A stretch of 18,668 nucleotides of DNA from Bacillota bacterium (lineage in GTDB: Bacteria > Bacillota > Clostridia > Acetivibrionales > DSM-1351): NCBI GenBank assembly GCA_023431385.1, contig JAEYWA010000026.1:1-18668 (forward strand), given 5' to 3'. Below the pieces are notes generated by a model. That model saw only the letters and a program-made list of their open reading frames with translations, was not told the DNA's origin and ran no database searches. The translations under genes were made by a program, and so were the position numbers. Positions 1 through 7,500 of this stretch are shown piece by piece; position 1 is the first letter of the stretch; each line of letters opens with the position of its first letter.

Positions 1-63
1 GGAGATATATCGAGAAAAATCGAGAGATAATGAGAGGTAAATTAAATTCTCGGTAATTTATAC

Positions 64-92
64 TTGACATTGTAATTTGCGTATATTAAAAT
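64..92 (+). promoter_or_regulatory. Sigma-A type promoter of the rplM-rpsI operon
   Basis: A perfect -35 box TTGACA (64-69) is followed by a 17-bp spacer and a -10 box TAAAAT (87-92), five of six matches to TATAAT. Transcription would start near 98-100, about 130 nt upstream of the rplM start codon, which leaves room for a structured leader. Confidence 0.85.
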
Positions 93-96
93 GTTC

Positions 97-184
97 TAGT
101 GTCATAGGTCTTGCAAGCGAAATTTTAAGCTTTCCACAAGTCCCGAATGGTTACAATGACAACCGTTTCATACGGTAGACACTG
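97..184 (+). promoter_or_regulatory. Structured 5' leader, candidate ribosomal protein L13 autoregulatory leader
   Basis: The predicted transcript begins almost exactly at a closing stem: AGTGTC (98-103) pairs with GACACT (178-183), extended by a T-G pair. Inside it are ACCGT/ACGGT (162-166 with 172-176, loop TTCAT), a possible CTTG/CAAG pairing (110-113 with 137-140) and an alternative GGTT/AACC (149-152 with 161-164). L13-S9 operons of Firmicutes are known to carry an L13-bound leader upstream of rplM, and the position and closing stem fit. I could not compare it to the family model, so the assignment rests on location and pairing. Confidence 0.55.
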
Positions 185-230
185 TTTGACATAGACTGTT
201 TAGAGATTTTTAAGGAGGTAGTATTAAGAA

Positions 231-665
231 ATGAAAACTTTCATGGCAAAAGCGGAACAGATTGAAAGAAAATGGTACATTATTGATGCTGAAGGTAAGC
301 CGCTTGGAAGATTGGCAAGTGAAGTTGCTGCTATTCTAAGAGGAAAAAATAAGCCAATATTTACACCACACGTTGATACTGGAGATCATGTAATAGTACT
401 CAACGCAGAAAAAGTTCTTTTGACAGGTAAAAAACTTGATCAGAAGCTTTACAGAACTCACTCACTTCATCCAGGTGGATTGAAGGAAGTCAAGTACAAG
501 CACTTGATGGAAAAACATCCTGAAAGAGCTATTGAAATAGCTGTTAAGGGAATGCTTCCAAAGAACAGTCTTGGAAGACAAATGTTCAGAAAGCTCAAAG
601 TTTATGCAGGAACTGAACATAACCATCAGGCTCAGAAACCTGAAGTACTTGATTTAAATATTTAA
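231..665 (+). CDS. rplM: 50S ribosomal protein L13
   Basis: Large-subunit protein L13, an early-assembling 23S rRNA binder. The 144-residue product has the family length and the hallmark segments: IERKWYIIDAEGKPLGRLAS near residues 11-30, ILRGKNKP and FTPHVDTGDHVIVLNA around residues 35-59, and the MLPKNSLGRQMFRKLKVYAG block near 108-127. AAGGAGG at 212-218 sits 12 nt before the ATG. A second in-frame ATG lies four codons in, but the MKTFMAKAEQIERKW start agrees with the Firmicute family pattern. It is the first gene of a two-gene operon with rpsI, 18 nt downstream. It is probably autoregulated through the structured leader upstream. Confidence 0.98.
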   Translation: MKTFMAKAEQIERKWYIIDAEGKPLGRLASEVAAILRGKNKPIFTPHVDTGDHVIVLNAEKVLLTGKKLDQKLYRTHSLHPGGLKEVKYKHLMEKHPERAIEIAVKGMLPKNSLGRQMFRKLKVYAGTEHNHQAQKPEVLDLNI

Positions 666-683
666 TGGAGGGAGGACAAAATA

Positions 684-1076
684 ATGGCTAAAGTATACTA
701 CTATGGTACAGGACGTAGAAAGAAATCAGTTGCAAGAGTAAGACTTGTTCCTGGTGAAGGTAAAATTCTTATAAATGACAGATCTTTGGATGAATACTTT
801 GGATTGGACACTTTGAAGGTTATAGTTAAACAACCATTAACCCTCACTGATACAGTATCAAAGTTTGATGTTATATGCAAGGTTATAGGCGGAGGTTTCA
901 CCGGTCAAGCTGGTGCAATCAGACACGGTATTTCAAGAGCTCTCTTAAAGGCTGATGAAGAGCTCAGACCAGCATTAAAGAAAGCAGGCTTCTTAACAAG
1001 AGACCCACGAATGAAGGAAAGAAAGAAATACGGTCTCAAGAAAGCAAGAAGAGCACCACAGTTCTCAAAAAGATAA
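684..1076 (+). CDS. rpsI: 30S ribosomal protein S9
   Basis: Small-subunit protein S9. Its C-terminal tail reaches the P-site tRNA. The 130-residue length is typical. Visible family features are YYGTGRRKKSVARVRLVPG at residues 6-24, INDRSLDEYF near 30-39, GGGFTGQAGAIRHGISRALL near 69-88, and the basic tail LTRDPRMKERKKYGLKKARR ending in the conserved FSKR. The ribosome binding site GGAGG (671-675) lies 8 nt before ATG. The short gap to rplM and the terminator just after the stop codon define a two-gene operon. Confidence 0.98.
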   Translation: MAKVYYYGTGRRKKSVARVRLVPGEGKILINDRSLDEYFGLDTLKVIVKQPLTLTDTVSKFDVICKVIGGGFTGQAGAIRHGISRALLKADEELRPALKKAGFLTRDPRMKERKKYGLKKARRAPQFSKR

Positions 1077-1092
1077 TAATCAAAAACATTAT

Positions 1093-1128
1093 AACCCTTG
1101 TGAACCTACGTTTGCAGGGGTTTTCTCT
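1093..1128 (+). terminator. Intrinsic terminator of rplM-rpsI
   Basis: AACCCTTG (1093-1100) pairs with CAGGGGTT (1115-1122) through one G-U pair, and a small AAC/GTT stem can form in the loop (1103-1105 with 1110-1112). The stem runs straight into TTTTCTCT. It sits 16 nt after the rpsI stop codon. Confidence 0.85.
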
Positions 1129-1159
1129 GTCTATAAATAGAAAATCAGGTTCTTTGTCA

Positions 1160-1172
1160 ATAGTTGGGGTAG
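1160..1172 (+). repeat. 13-bp direct repeat, left copy, flanking the accessory patch
   Basis: ATAGTTGGGGTAG is found here and again at 3938-3950, each time preceded by GTC or GTCA. Both copies lie shortly downstream of a terminator, and together they bracket the response-regulator remnant and the GC-richer surface-protein gene. They could be an insertion footprint or ends of a lost mobile element. No transposase is visible between them. Confidence 0.5.
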
Positions 1173-1194
1173 GATTACCTGTAATCCTACTCTA
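1165..1194. repeat. Strong short inverted repeat (hairpin)
   Basis: GTAGGATTA (1169-1177) and TAATCCTAC (1182-1190) form nine perfect pairs around a CCTG loop. Pairing can continue outward to 1165/1194 with G-U pairs. No T-run follows, so it is not a standard terminator. It overlaps the left 13-bp direct repeat. It could be an element end or a processed RNA hairpin. Confidence 0.6.
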
Positions 1195-1249
1195 TTACTT
1201 CATTTAAGTTCTGAATTCATAAAGAAAAAACATACCGAGAATTATGGAG

Positions 1250-1412
1250 TTATAAGCTGTTTACACACCATGATTCCACACCACAGTTATCAAAGAGATA
1301 ATATTTACAGGATACTCGGCCCAGTCTTGTCAAAAGCACGAATTTCCTTTGCAACATCAATGCCCATAAAGCCCGGCATAATGATATCCAGACCGAACGC
1401 AATCTGTAGCAT
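1250..1412 (-). pseudogene. Decayed response-regulator receiver domain fragment
   Basis: On the - strand, 1412-1305 encodes 35 residues containing LDIIMPGFMGIDVAKEIR, followed by AFDKTGPSIL and a stop. This matches the phospho-acceptor region of a response-regulator receiver; the likely acceptor Asp is the codon at 1388-1386. After a shift of one base, 1294-1253 reads FDNCGVESWCVNSL, which resembles the next conserved receiver segment of AgrA/LytTR-type regulators (SPEFAVESY.VNAL). Two collinear homologous pieces in different frames, with no N-terminal part and no output domain, indicate a frameshifted, truncated remnant. The LytTR subfamily assignment is an inference from motif style. Confidence 0.7.
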
Positions 1413-1487
1413 AAGTATTTCTCCATTCCATCAGAACTTCTCTAATTCTTTATTATAAGTTTAACAAAAAATCCAATGTCTAAAACT

Positions 1488-1540
1488 ATGATTCATGTCG
1501 CAAAACATATTTCATGCCGAAAAAATTATGTTTCATGCAG
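1488..1540 (+). repeat. Three direct repeats of about 13 bp upstream of the surface-protein gene
   Basis: ATGATTCATGTCG (1488-1500), ATATTTCATGCCG (1507-1519) and ATGTTTCATGCAG (1528-1540) share the core TTCATG at spacings of 19 and 21 bp, about two helical turns. This is a layout typical of a multi-site regulator. Each repeat also runs into a 0A-box-like string (TGTCGCA, TGCCGAA, TGCAGCA against TGTCGAA), which may be coincidence. The regulator is unknown. Confidence 0.5.
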
Positions 1541-1564
1541 CAGACGGTTTTTATGACAGGATTT

Positions 1565-1593
1565 TTGATAGAGTGAGAACGAAGGACTTTATT
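1565..1593 (+). promoter_or_regulatory. Weak candidate promoter for the secreted mosaic protein
   Basis: TTGATA (1565-1570), a 17-bp spacer and TTTATT (1588-1593) lie between the triple repeat and the start codon. The -35 box is good and the -10 box is poor, so this is tentative. Confidence 0.3.
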
Positions 1594-1633
1594 TCTTCCA
1601 AACAATAATAATTAAAGTAGGAGGGTCAAGCTT

Positions 1634-3784
1634 ATGAAAAAACGATTTACAAGCATATTGCTCGCCTTGTGTATGGCATTGACCATGCTGACGATGACGG
1701 CGATGGCCGACACAGGTACAGCAACTCAAGCACACGGCAGGCTTGCGGATGGCGGGTATAATATCTACTGTTTGTCAGGAGGATATGTCACTGTTGATAC
1801 ATATCCATCTTTACGCAGTGTGCAATTGGGCTCCACCGCACTTAGGGTGTTCTATGTGGAAAACAAGGGGAACAATCAAATAACCCTGAAAGTTGAGAAC
1901 CCGTATAGCTCCACGGGTTATTCGTATGTGGGAATAGACGATTCCATAAAAAGTGGCGTAGCGTTAAAGCTGGTTGACAGCCCTTACCTTTGGAATACCT
2001 ACGCTGAAAGTAATACCGCACTTAATTTCAGCCTACGTCCGTCTACCAATACTAAAATGTTTGCCAATGCTTCTGGGAAAAGTAATGCACCAAGGACCAA
2101 AATTATACTGGGGACACATTCCAGTATGAATGCCCCGCAACATGGCGAGTTTCGGTTTGAACCTGTAGCTGTTTCTGCCAAAACTCCGGTTGCCACCGAT
2201 TATGCCTTTGCCAATTTGACGCAGACTGAAGGCTCGGTTACACCTGTAAGGATAGAGGGCTCGTCGGTCAATTCCCCCGGTGCAGTAACGGTTTTGTACA
2301 ACGGCTCCACTACTCTGCCTACGGCAGCAGGTTCCTACCGCGTAACCTTTAACGTGGCTGCCGTGCCTCCTGCTTGGAATGCGGCAAATGGATTGGAAGG
2401 CGGAACCTTGGTTATTGCGCCGAAACCTTCAACTGCCGCACCGGTAGGCCAGACCATAAGCATGGGCGGGATTAAATGGCGCGTGCTGGACGTGCAGGAC
2501 GGGAAAGCCCTGGTACTGAGCGATTTGATACTGGAAGACAAGTCATTCCAGGGGAATGCTTCCCTCTTGAACGAATGGACGAACAGCGCCCTGCGAGCTT
2601 ACCTTAACGGCGATTTCTACAATAAAACATTCACCCAAAGAGAGAAAGACCGTATCGTTTCCACAACACTCATGAATAACATTAATCCCAAGTACAGTAT
2701 GATAATGGGAACAGATACCACAGACAAGGTCTTCCTTTTGAGCGCCGAAGAAGTAGACCGCTACTTTGGCAATGACGGCGCCCGTATCGCATATGCAGAC
2801 CGCAGGACACCTGCAATGCGCTACTCTGCAATAAATTCTCAGGGCGTTAATCCTTATGAGGGCGTATATCAGTATTACTCGCCTTGGTTTTGGTGGCTCA
2901 GGACGCCCGCACAGCCTGCATCGGGCGACCGTAAAGTCCTCTATGTTAACCCTTACGGCGAGGTGAAAGAGGCAAACATCGCCGACGAATTCGGTGTCCG
3001 CCCCGCAATGTGGATAAAGGTGGCAGGCGGCGGTTTTGCGCCGTATCAGCCCCTGCGCTTCAACACGCAGCCTGAGTTTTTCACTATGGAGGACATGGTG
3101 CTAGCGATTGCGCGAGATATAATATATGAATATACCGGCGACTGGGTGTTTAAATTCGGCTACCCTGCTAGAGGCCCCGGCGTTGTGAAAACTGAGTCGA
3201 CTGTCGGACAAGATGGCGCCATGCCGCCGGGATACAAGTATTGGGGATATGTTTTTAGGATGCGCTGTTGGGGCGTTTTATCCCTTGACAATTTTGACCC
3301 CTTTGCGGAAGTGACCTACGGGCAATTTAAGGATTACCTGATGAAAACCATGGCATGGAACAAAAGTCATGCTGAAAGTGCCCAGTTTACGTTGACCGAA
3401 GAAATCCTTGCCATTGCGGAAAAAAAGGCGGGCATCAGCAACACGAGCGCTGACGCGAAACCCGTAAAGGCGGAAATAAAGCGTCTCAGCAAAGAAATCA
3501 TATACTGGCTGAGTGCTGCGAACGCCGGCAATTCGGGAGTGCGCATACTGGAATATCCCGCAAAAAGAGAGTACAAGGTTGGAGAGGGATTTGACATCAC
3601 TGGGATTCTTGTAGTAACCGGCCCATATGGGAAAGAAACAAACGTCAATGACAAGCTTACCTTTACTACATCGGGAGTAACGTTGACACCAGGACGTCCG
3701 TTTCAGTCCGCCGGACAGAAATCCATAGTAGTAAGCTATAAGGGCCAAAAGTTATTGACTTATCCAGTGACCGTAAAGAAGTAA
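1634..3784 (+). CDS. Secreted mosaic protein with DUF6273-like and C-terminal Ig-like domains
   Basis: A 716-residue exported protein of unknown function. Residues 1-25 form a classical signal peptide (MKKR, hydrophobic core, AMA before DT). Residues about 35-178 are a beta-rich module of ricin-like/beta-trefoil style (weak assignment). Residues about 200-263 look like a small beta-sandwich linker ending in TLVIAPKP. Residues about 272-462 resemble DUF6273 (GGIKWRVLDVQDGKALVLSD, then WWLRTP, then FGVRPAMWIKV), a clostridial domain with no known activity. Residues about 480-630 are unassigned and helical. Residues about 637-714 resemble a group-3 bacterial Ig-like domain (YPAKREYKVGEGFDITG). 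AGGAGGG (1619-1625) lies 8 nt before ATG. There is no LPXTG, lipobox or S-layer motif, so it may be released. The coding sequence is more GC-rich than its neighbours, suggesting transfer. It is monocistronic, with its own terminator. Confidence 0.9.
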   Translation: MKKRFTSILLALCMALTMLTMTAMADTGTATQAHGRLADGGYNIYCLSGGYVTVDTYPSLRSVQLGSTALRVFYVENKGNNQITLKVENPYSSTGYSYVGIDDSIKSGVALKLVDSPYLWNTYAESNTALNFSLRPSTNTKMFANASGKSNAPRTKIILGTHSSMNAPQHGEFRFEPVAVSAKTPVATDYAFANLTQTEGSVTPVRIEGSSVNSPGAVTVLYNGSTTLPTAAGSYRVTFNVAAVPPAWNAANGLEGGTLVIAPKPSTAAPVGQTISMGGIKWRVLDVQDGKALVLSDLILEDKSFQGNASLLNEWTNSALRAYLNGDFYNKTFTQREKDRIVSTTLMNNINPKYSMIMGTDTTDKVFLLSAEEVDRYFGNDGARIAYADRRTPAMRYSAINSQGVNPYEGVYQYYSPWFWWLRTPAQPASGDRKVLYVNPYGEVKEANIADEFGVRPAMWIKVAGGGFAPYQPLRFNTQPEFFTMEDMVLAIARDIIYEYTGDWVFKFGYPARGPGVVKTESTVGQDGAMPPGYKYWGYVFRMRCWGVLSLDNFDPFAEVTYGQFKDYLMKTMAWNKSHAESAQFTLTEEILAIAEKKAGISNTSADAKPVKAEIKRLSKEIIYWLSAANAGNSGVRILEYPAKREYKVGEGFDITGILVVTGPYGKETNVNDKLTFTTSGVTLTPGRPFQSAGQKSIVVSYKGQKLLTYPVTVKK

Positions 3785-3888
3785 GCAGCAATATTGGTTC
3801 ACGCCGAGTGCCAGGCACCATTTTTTAGGGAGCATTTCTGATAAATTTTCCCTGCACACTATGTTCAAAAAGATAATCAAAGTTTACA

Positions 3889-3926
3889 AAAGTCCCGAAA
3901 ACAAAGCGTTTCGGGGCTTTGTTTTT
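3889..3926 (+). terminator. Intrinsic terminator of the secreted mosaic protein gene
   Basis: AAAGTCCCGAAA (3889-3900) pairs with TTTCGGGGCTTT (3909-3920) over 12 positions including one T-G pair, with an 8-nt loop. It is followed by GTTTTTGGTTTT. It lies about 105 nt after the stop codon. Confidence 0.85.
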
Positions 3927-3937
3927 GGTTTTATGTC

Positions 3938-3950
3938 ATAGTTGGGGTAG
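3938..3950 (+). repeat. 13-bp direct repeat, right copy
   Basis: Exact second copy of ATAGTTGGGGTAG (left copy 1160-1172), placed just after the terminator of the surface-protein gene. The upstream triplet GTC is also shared. It marks the right edge of the compositionally distinct patch. Confidence 0.5.
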
Positions 3951-4297
3951 AATAGTAAACTGAAGTTTTTTCGATAGGCTAACCACGTTAGTTAGTGTAT
4001 TATTTGTGATGAATTACATAAAAATTAGGAATTGATTTAAGGTGGTGTGTCCGAAGAATTTTATTATCGTATCCCTTGAAACCTACGGAAGCCCCCGGAT
4101 AGTCAAGGTTTTAAAACCGAATGTCTGGGGTGTTTCTGGAATCTTTTCTCCTCAATGCGTGAAACAATTCTGTAGGGTAGATTTTTACTAGAATGATTTT
4201 ATCTACATAATGGCTAGGTACAGAATAGTGGCAGCTTTCAAATATTACCGTTGAGTATTTATATAAAAATGTACCTCTGATATTGAAACATACAAAA
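3951..4297. other. Intergenic stretch with no gene I can support
   Basis: About 350 bp between the surface-protein terminator and the broken regulator. It contains a 5-bp stem CTAAC/GTTAG (3979-3983 with 3987-3991) and a 49-codon + strand frame from GTG at 4042 to TAG at 4191 that reads smoothly but has no ribosome binding site and matches nothing I know. The frame leading into the broken regulator stays open from 4229. I see no convincing promoter for the hsd operon here. The stretch may hold eroded coding DNA. Confidence 0.5.
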
Positions 4298-4507
4298 ATG
4301 TATGATAATGTAAATGTCAAAGTTAGTAGAAAAAAAGTAAATAAAGTCACACTCAGGGATGCCGTATGAATCACACCTTCAACGATAGCGTGGCTTAGTA
4401 AAGACCAGAATGTAAGTATGGACGCTTTGGGTAGAATATGTAAGTATATGAAATGCGGTATCGGAGATATAGTTGAATATATAAATGAGCAGGAGGCAGA
4501 AAATTGA
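4298..4507 (+). pseudogene. Cro/CI-type HTH regulator interrupted by a TGA stop
   Basis: Reading frame 4370-4507 encodes ITPSTIAWLSKDQNVSMD, then ALGRICKYMKCGIGDIVEYI and a short tail. This is the recognition-helix and C-terminal half of the small Cro/CI (HTH_26-like) regulators, in which the G-I-(S/T)-P-S-T-I-A motif and C-x-I-x-D-I-x-E ending are typical. The frame continues upstream without a shift as VNKVTLRDAV, but the codon where the family has Gly is TGA (4367-4369), one base from GGA. The earliest ATG in this frame is 4298, with no good ribosome binding site, and the usual N-terminal LWK-like helix is not recognisable. The stop codon overlaps the TTG start of hsdR, so this was probably the first gene of the operon and a candidate control gene. 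It is probably inactive unless the TGA is read through or is a sequencing error. Confidence 0.7.
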
Positions 4508-7500
4508 GATCGAATTTTGGATTTTTAGAAAAAGCCTTCCCTGTTTTATCACAAATCGGAAGCACAGCAGAAGACTACTTATATACAGACACAAATTCTT
4601 GTTTGATAAAACTAGGGTTATTTGGTGAGACCATTGTAAATATCATGCTAAAATTAGATAATATTGCTCCACCATCTTATGATAATACCCACGCAAACCG
4701 AATAAAGCTCTTAAAACAAAATGGACTACTGCCAAAAGATATAGATGATATCCTTTATTCCCTTAGGATGACACGTAATAAAGCTGTCCATGCGAACTAT
4801 GATTCTCATGAAGATTGTAAAATACTTCTTGAAATGGCATATAATCTGGGAGTATGGTTTATGCAGACTTATGGCGACTGGAGATACCTTTCCAAAGATT
4901 TTGTGTTGCCTGAAAACACTAGCAATCGAGTTGATTATGAAGCTCTTTTAAAAGAGAAAGAAGAATTAATCAAAAAACTGGCTGACCAAGTGGAAAGGAT
5001 AAATGACAGCCAAGACACTACTATCGAAGAAAGAGCTAAAAAAGCAAAAACAGCAGCAGACCAAATAAACCTATCAGAAAAAGAAACCCGTTATATAATT
5101 GACGAACAGCTTCGTAAAGTAGGCTGGGAGGCCGACACTGTAAATTTGCGATACTCCAAAGGGACAAGACCTCAAAAAGGCAGAAATATTGCTATCGCCG
5201 AGTGGCCGACAGATTCAAAAATTGGAGACAGAGGCTATGCTGACTATGCTCTCTTTGTTGGATTAAATTTAGTGGGTATTGTTGAAGCAAAACGTAAATA
5301 TACAGATATTCCATCGGTTATAGATTATCAGTGCAAGGATTATGCTAAGGAAGTTAAGGAAGAGCATGCAGTATATCAGGTAAGCACTTGGAATGAATAT
5401 AAAGCTCCATTCCTCTTTGCAACAAATGGTAGGAAATACTTAAAACAGCTTGAAACAAAGTCGGGTATCTGGTTTTTGGATACTCGCCAAAGCTCAAACA
5501 TTCCCAAAGCATTGCAAGGTTGGATAAGTCCTGATGGAATTATAGAAATGCTGGAAAAGGATATTACAACTGCAAATAAATCATTAGAGGATATGCCTTA
5601 TGACCTTCTAAGAGATAAGGACGGTCTTAATCTGCGTGAGTATCAGATTGAAGCTATAGAAGCAGCAGAAAGAGCAATTATTAACGGAAATCAAAAAGTG
5701 CTTCTATCAATGGCAACAGGAACAGGTAAAACCAGGACAATACTGGGCATGATTTATCGTTTTATTAAAACAGATAGGTTTAAACGTGTTCTTTTTCTTG
5801 TTGACCGTACCGCTCTAGGCGAACAAGCACAGGATGTATTTAAAGAAGTTAAAATTGAAGAATTGATGACTCTGGATGAAATATATAATATTAAAAATCT
5901 TGAAGATAAAGTGATAGACAAAGAAACAAAAATCCATGTTGCAACGGTACAAAGCCTTGTAAAACGTATTTTATATAATGATGATGAAACAATGCCTTCT
6001 GTTACCGATTATGACCTTGTAATTATTGATGAAGCCCATCGGGGTTATATTCTTGATAAAGAAATGGGTGAAGACGAGCTTCTATACCGTAATCAAGATG
6101 ATTATATAAGCAAGTACCGAACTGTAATAGAATATTTTGATTCATCAAAGATTGCACTCACAGCAACTCCTGCATTACATACTTCAGAGATATTTGGAAA
6201 GCCAGTTTTCAACTATTCTTACCGAAAAGCAGTAATTGAGGGGTATTTAGTTGACCATGATGCTCCCCATAATATTATTACCAAGTTGAGTAAGGAAGGA
6301 ATTAACTACGAAAAGGGAGAGACTGTAGCTATTTATGATCCTGTGACAGGTGAAATAACAAATAGCGATGAGCTGGAAGATGAACTTAAATTTGATGTGG
6401 AAAAGTTTAACCGCCAAGTTATCACAGAAAATTTCAATCGTACCGTATTGGAAGAGATTGCCAAAGACCTGAATCCTGATGGCGAGGGTAAAACACTAAT
6501 TTATGCAGTAGATGATACCCATGCAGACCTCATAGTGAAAATTTTGAAAGAGATTTTTGAGCCATATGGTGTGGATAATAATGCTGTCATGAAAATTACT
6601 GGTAGTGTTGGCGGAGGAAATAAGAAAAAAGTATCTGAGGCAATTAAAAAATTCAAGAATGAGAAGTATCCAAACATAGCTGTTACTGTTGATTTACTTA
6701 CTACAGGAATTGATGTACCAGAGATAACCACCCTTATTTTTATGAGGCGTGTAAAATCCCGTATTTTGTTTGAGCAGATGATGGGGCGTGCTACTCGTCT
6801 TTGTCCAGAAATAGGTAAAACCCATTTTGAAATATATGATCCTGTCGGGGTGTATGAGTCTTTAGAGGATGTAAATACCATGAAGCCAGTTGTGGCGAAT
6901 CCGACTGTAACTTTTGACGAGCTTCTGCATGGATTGGAAACTCTTCCGACTGAAGCTCAGACCCAAAATCAGATAGACTTGATTATTGCTAAGTTACAAC
7001 GAAAAAAACGTAAGTTAAGCGAAAAATCAATAGAACATTTTATAGACTTATCTGGAGGGCATAATCCTACACAATTCATTGAAAAAATAAAATCAATGTC
7101 TGTGAGTGAAGCCAAGGAATTATTGTTAAAGAATAGAAAATTATTTGAAATGCTTAATGAAGGTGGCATGAATCCAGGACGTGCAGTTGTTATTTCGGAT
7201 AAAGAAGATGAATTGATAAGCCATACCAGAGGGTACGGAAAAGGGCTTAAACCTGAAGACTATCTGGATGAGTTTAAAGCCTTTATCACCAATAATATTA
7301 ACAACATTGCAGCACTTAATGTGGTTTGCACCAGACCAAAAGAATTGACAAGGGAAAGCCTGAAAAGTCTTATACTGGAGCTAGACCGCCAAGGCTTTAC
7401 TGAGAAACAGCTCAATACCGCATGGAAAGAGTTGAAAAATCAGGACATCGCAGCTGATATAATCAGCTTTATCAGAAGAGAAGCGATTGGGTCTGTACTT

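Noticed and set aside
2..40. Open frame EIYREKSRDNER ending at TAA 38-40, possibly the C-terminal tail of an upstream gene
   Set aside because: Only 12 codons are visible, with low complexity and no recognisable motif, so a real gene end cannot be supported.
186..211. Second TTGACA (186-191) upstream of rplM
   Set aside because: No -10 box at suitable spacing, and it falls inside the leader of a much better promoter.
1270..1458. 62-codon + strand open frame
   Set aside because: It is the antisense shadow of the response-regulator remnant; no ribosome binding site and no protein-like motif.
3278..3748. 156-codon - strand open frame inside the surface-protein gene
   Set aside because: Fully antisense to a well-supported gene, no start signal, residue pattern typical of a shadow frame in GC-richer DNA.
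4042..4191. 49-codon + strand frame from GTG
   Set aside because: No ribosome binding site or known homology; noted only as possible eroded coding DNA.
4111..4374. 87-codon - strand open frame
   Set aside because: Overlaps the broken HTH gene in antisense and shows only AT-rich hydrophobic composition.
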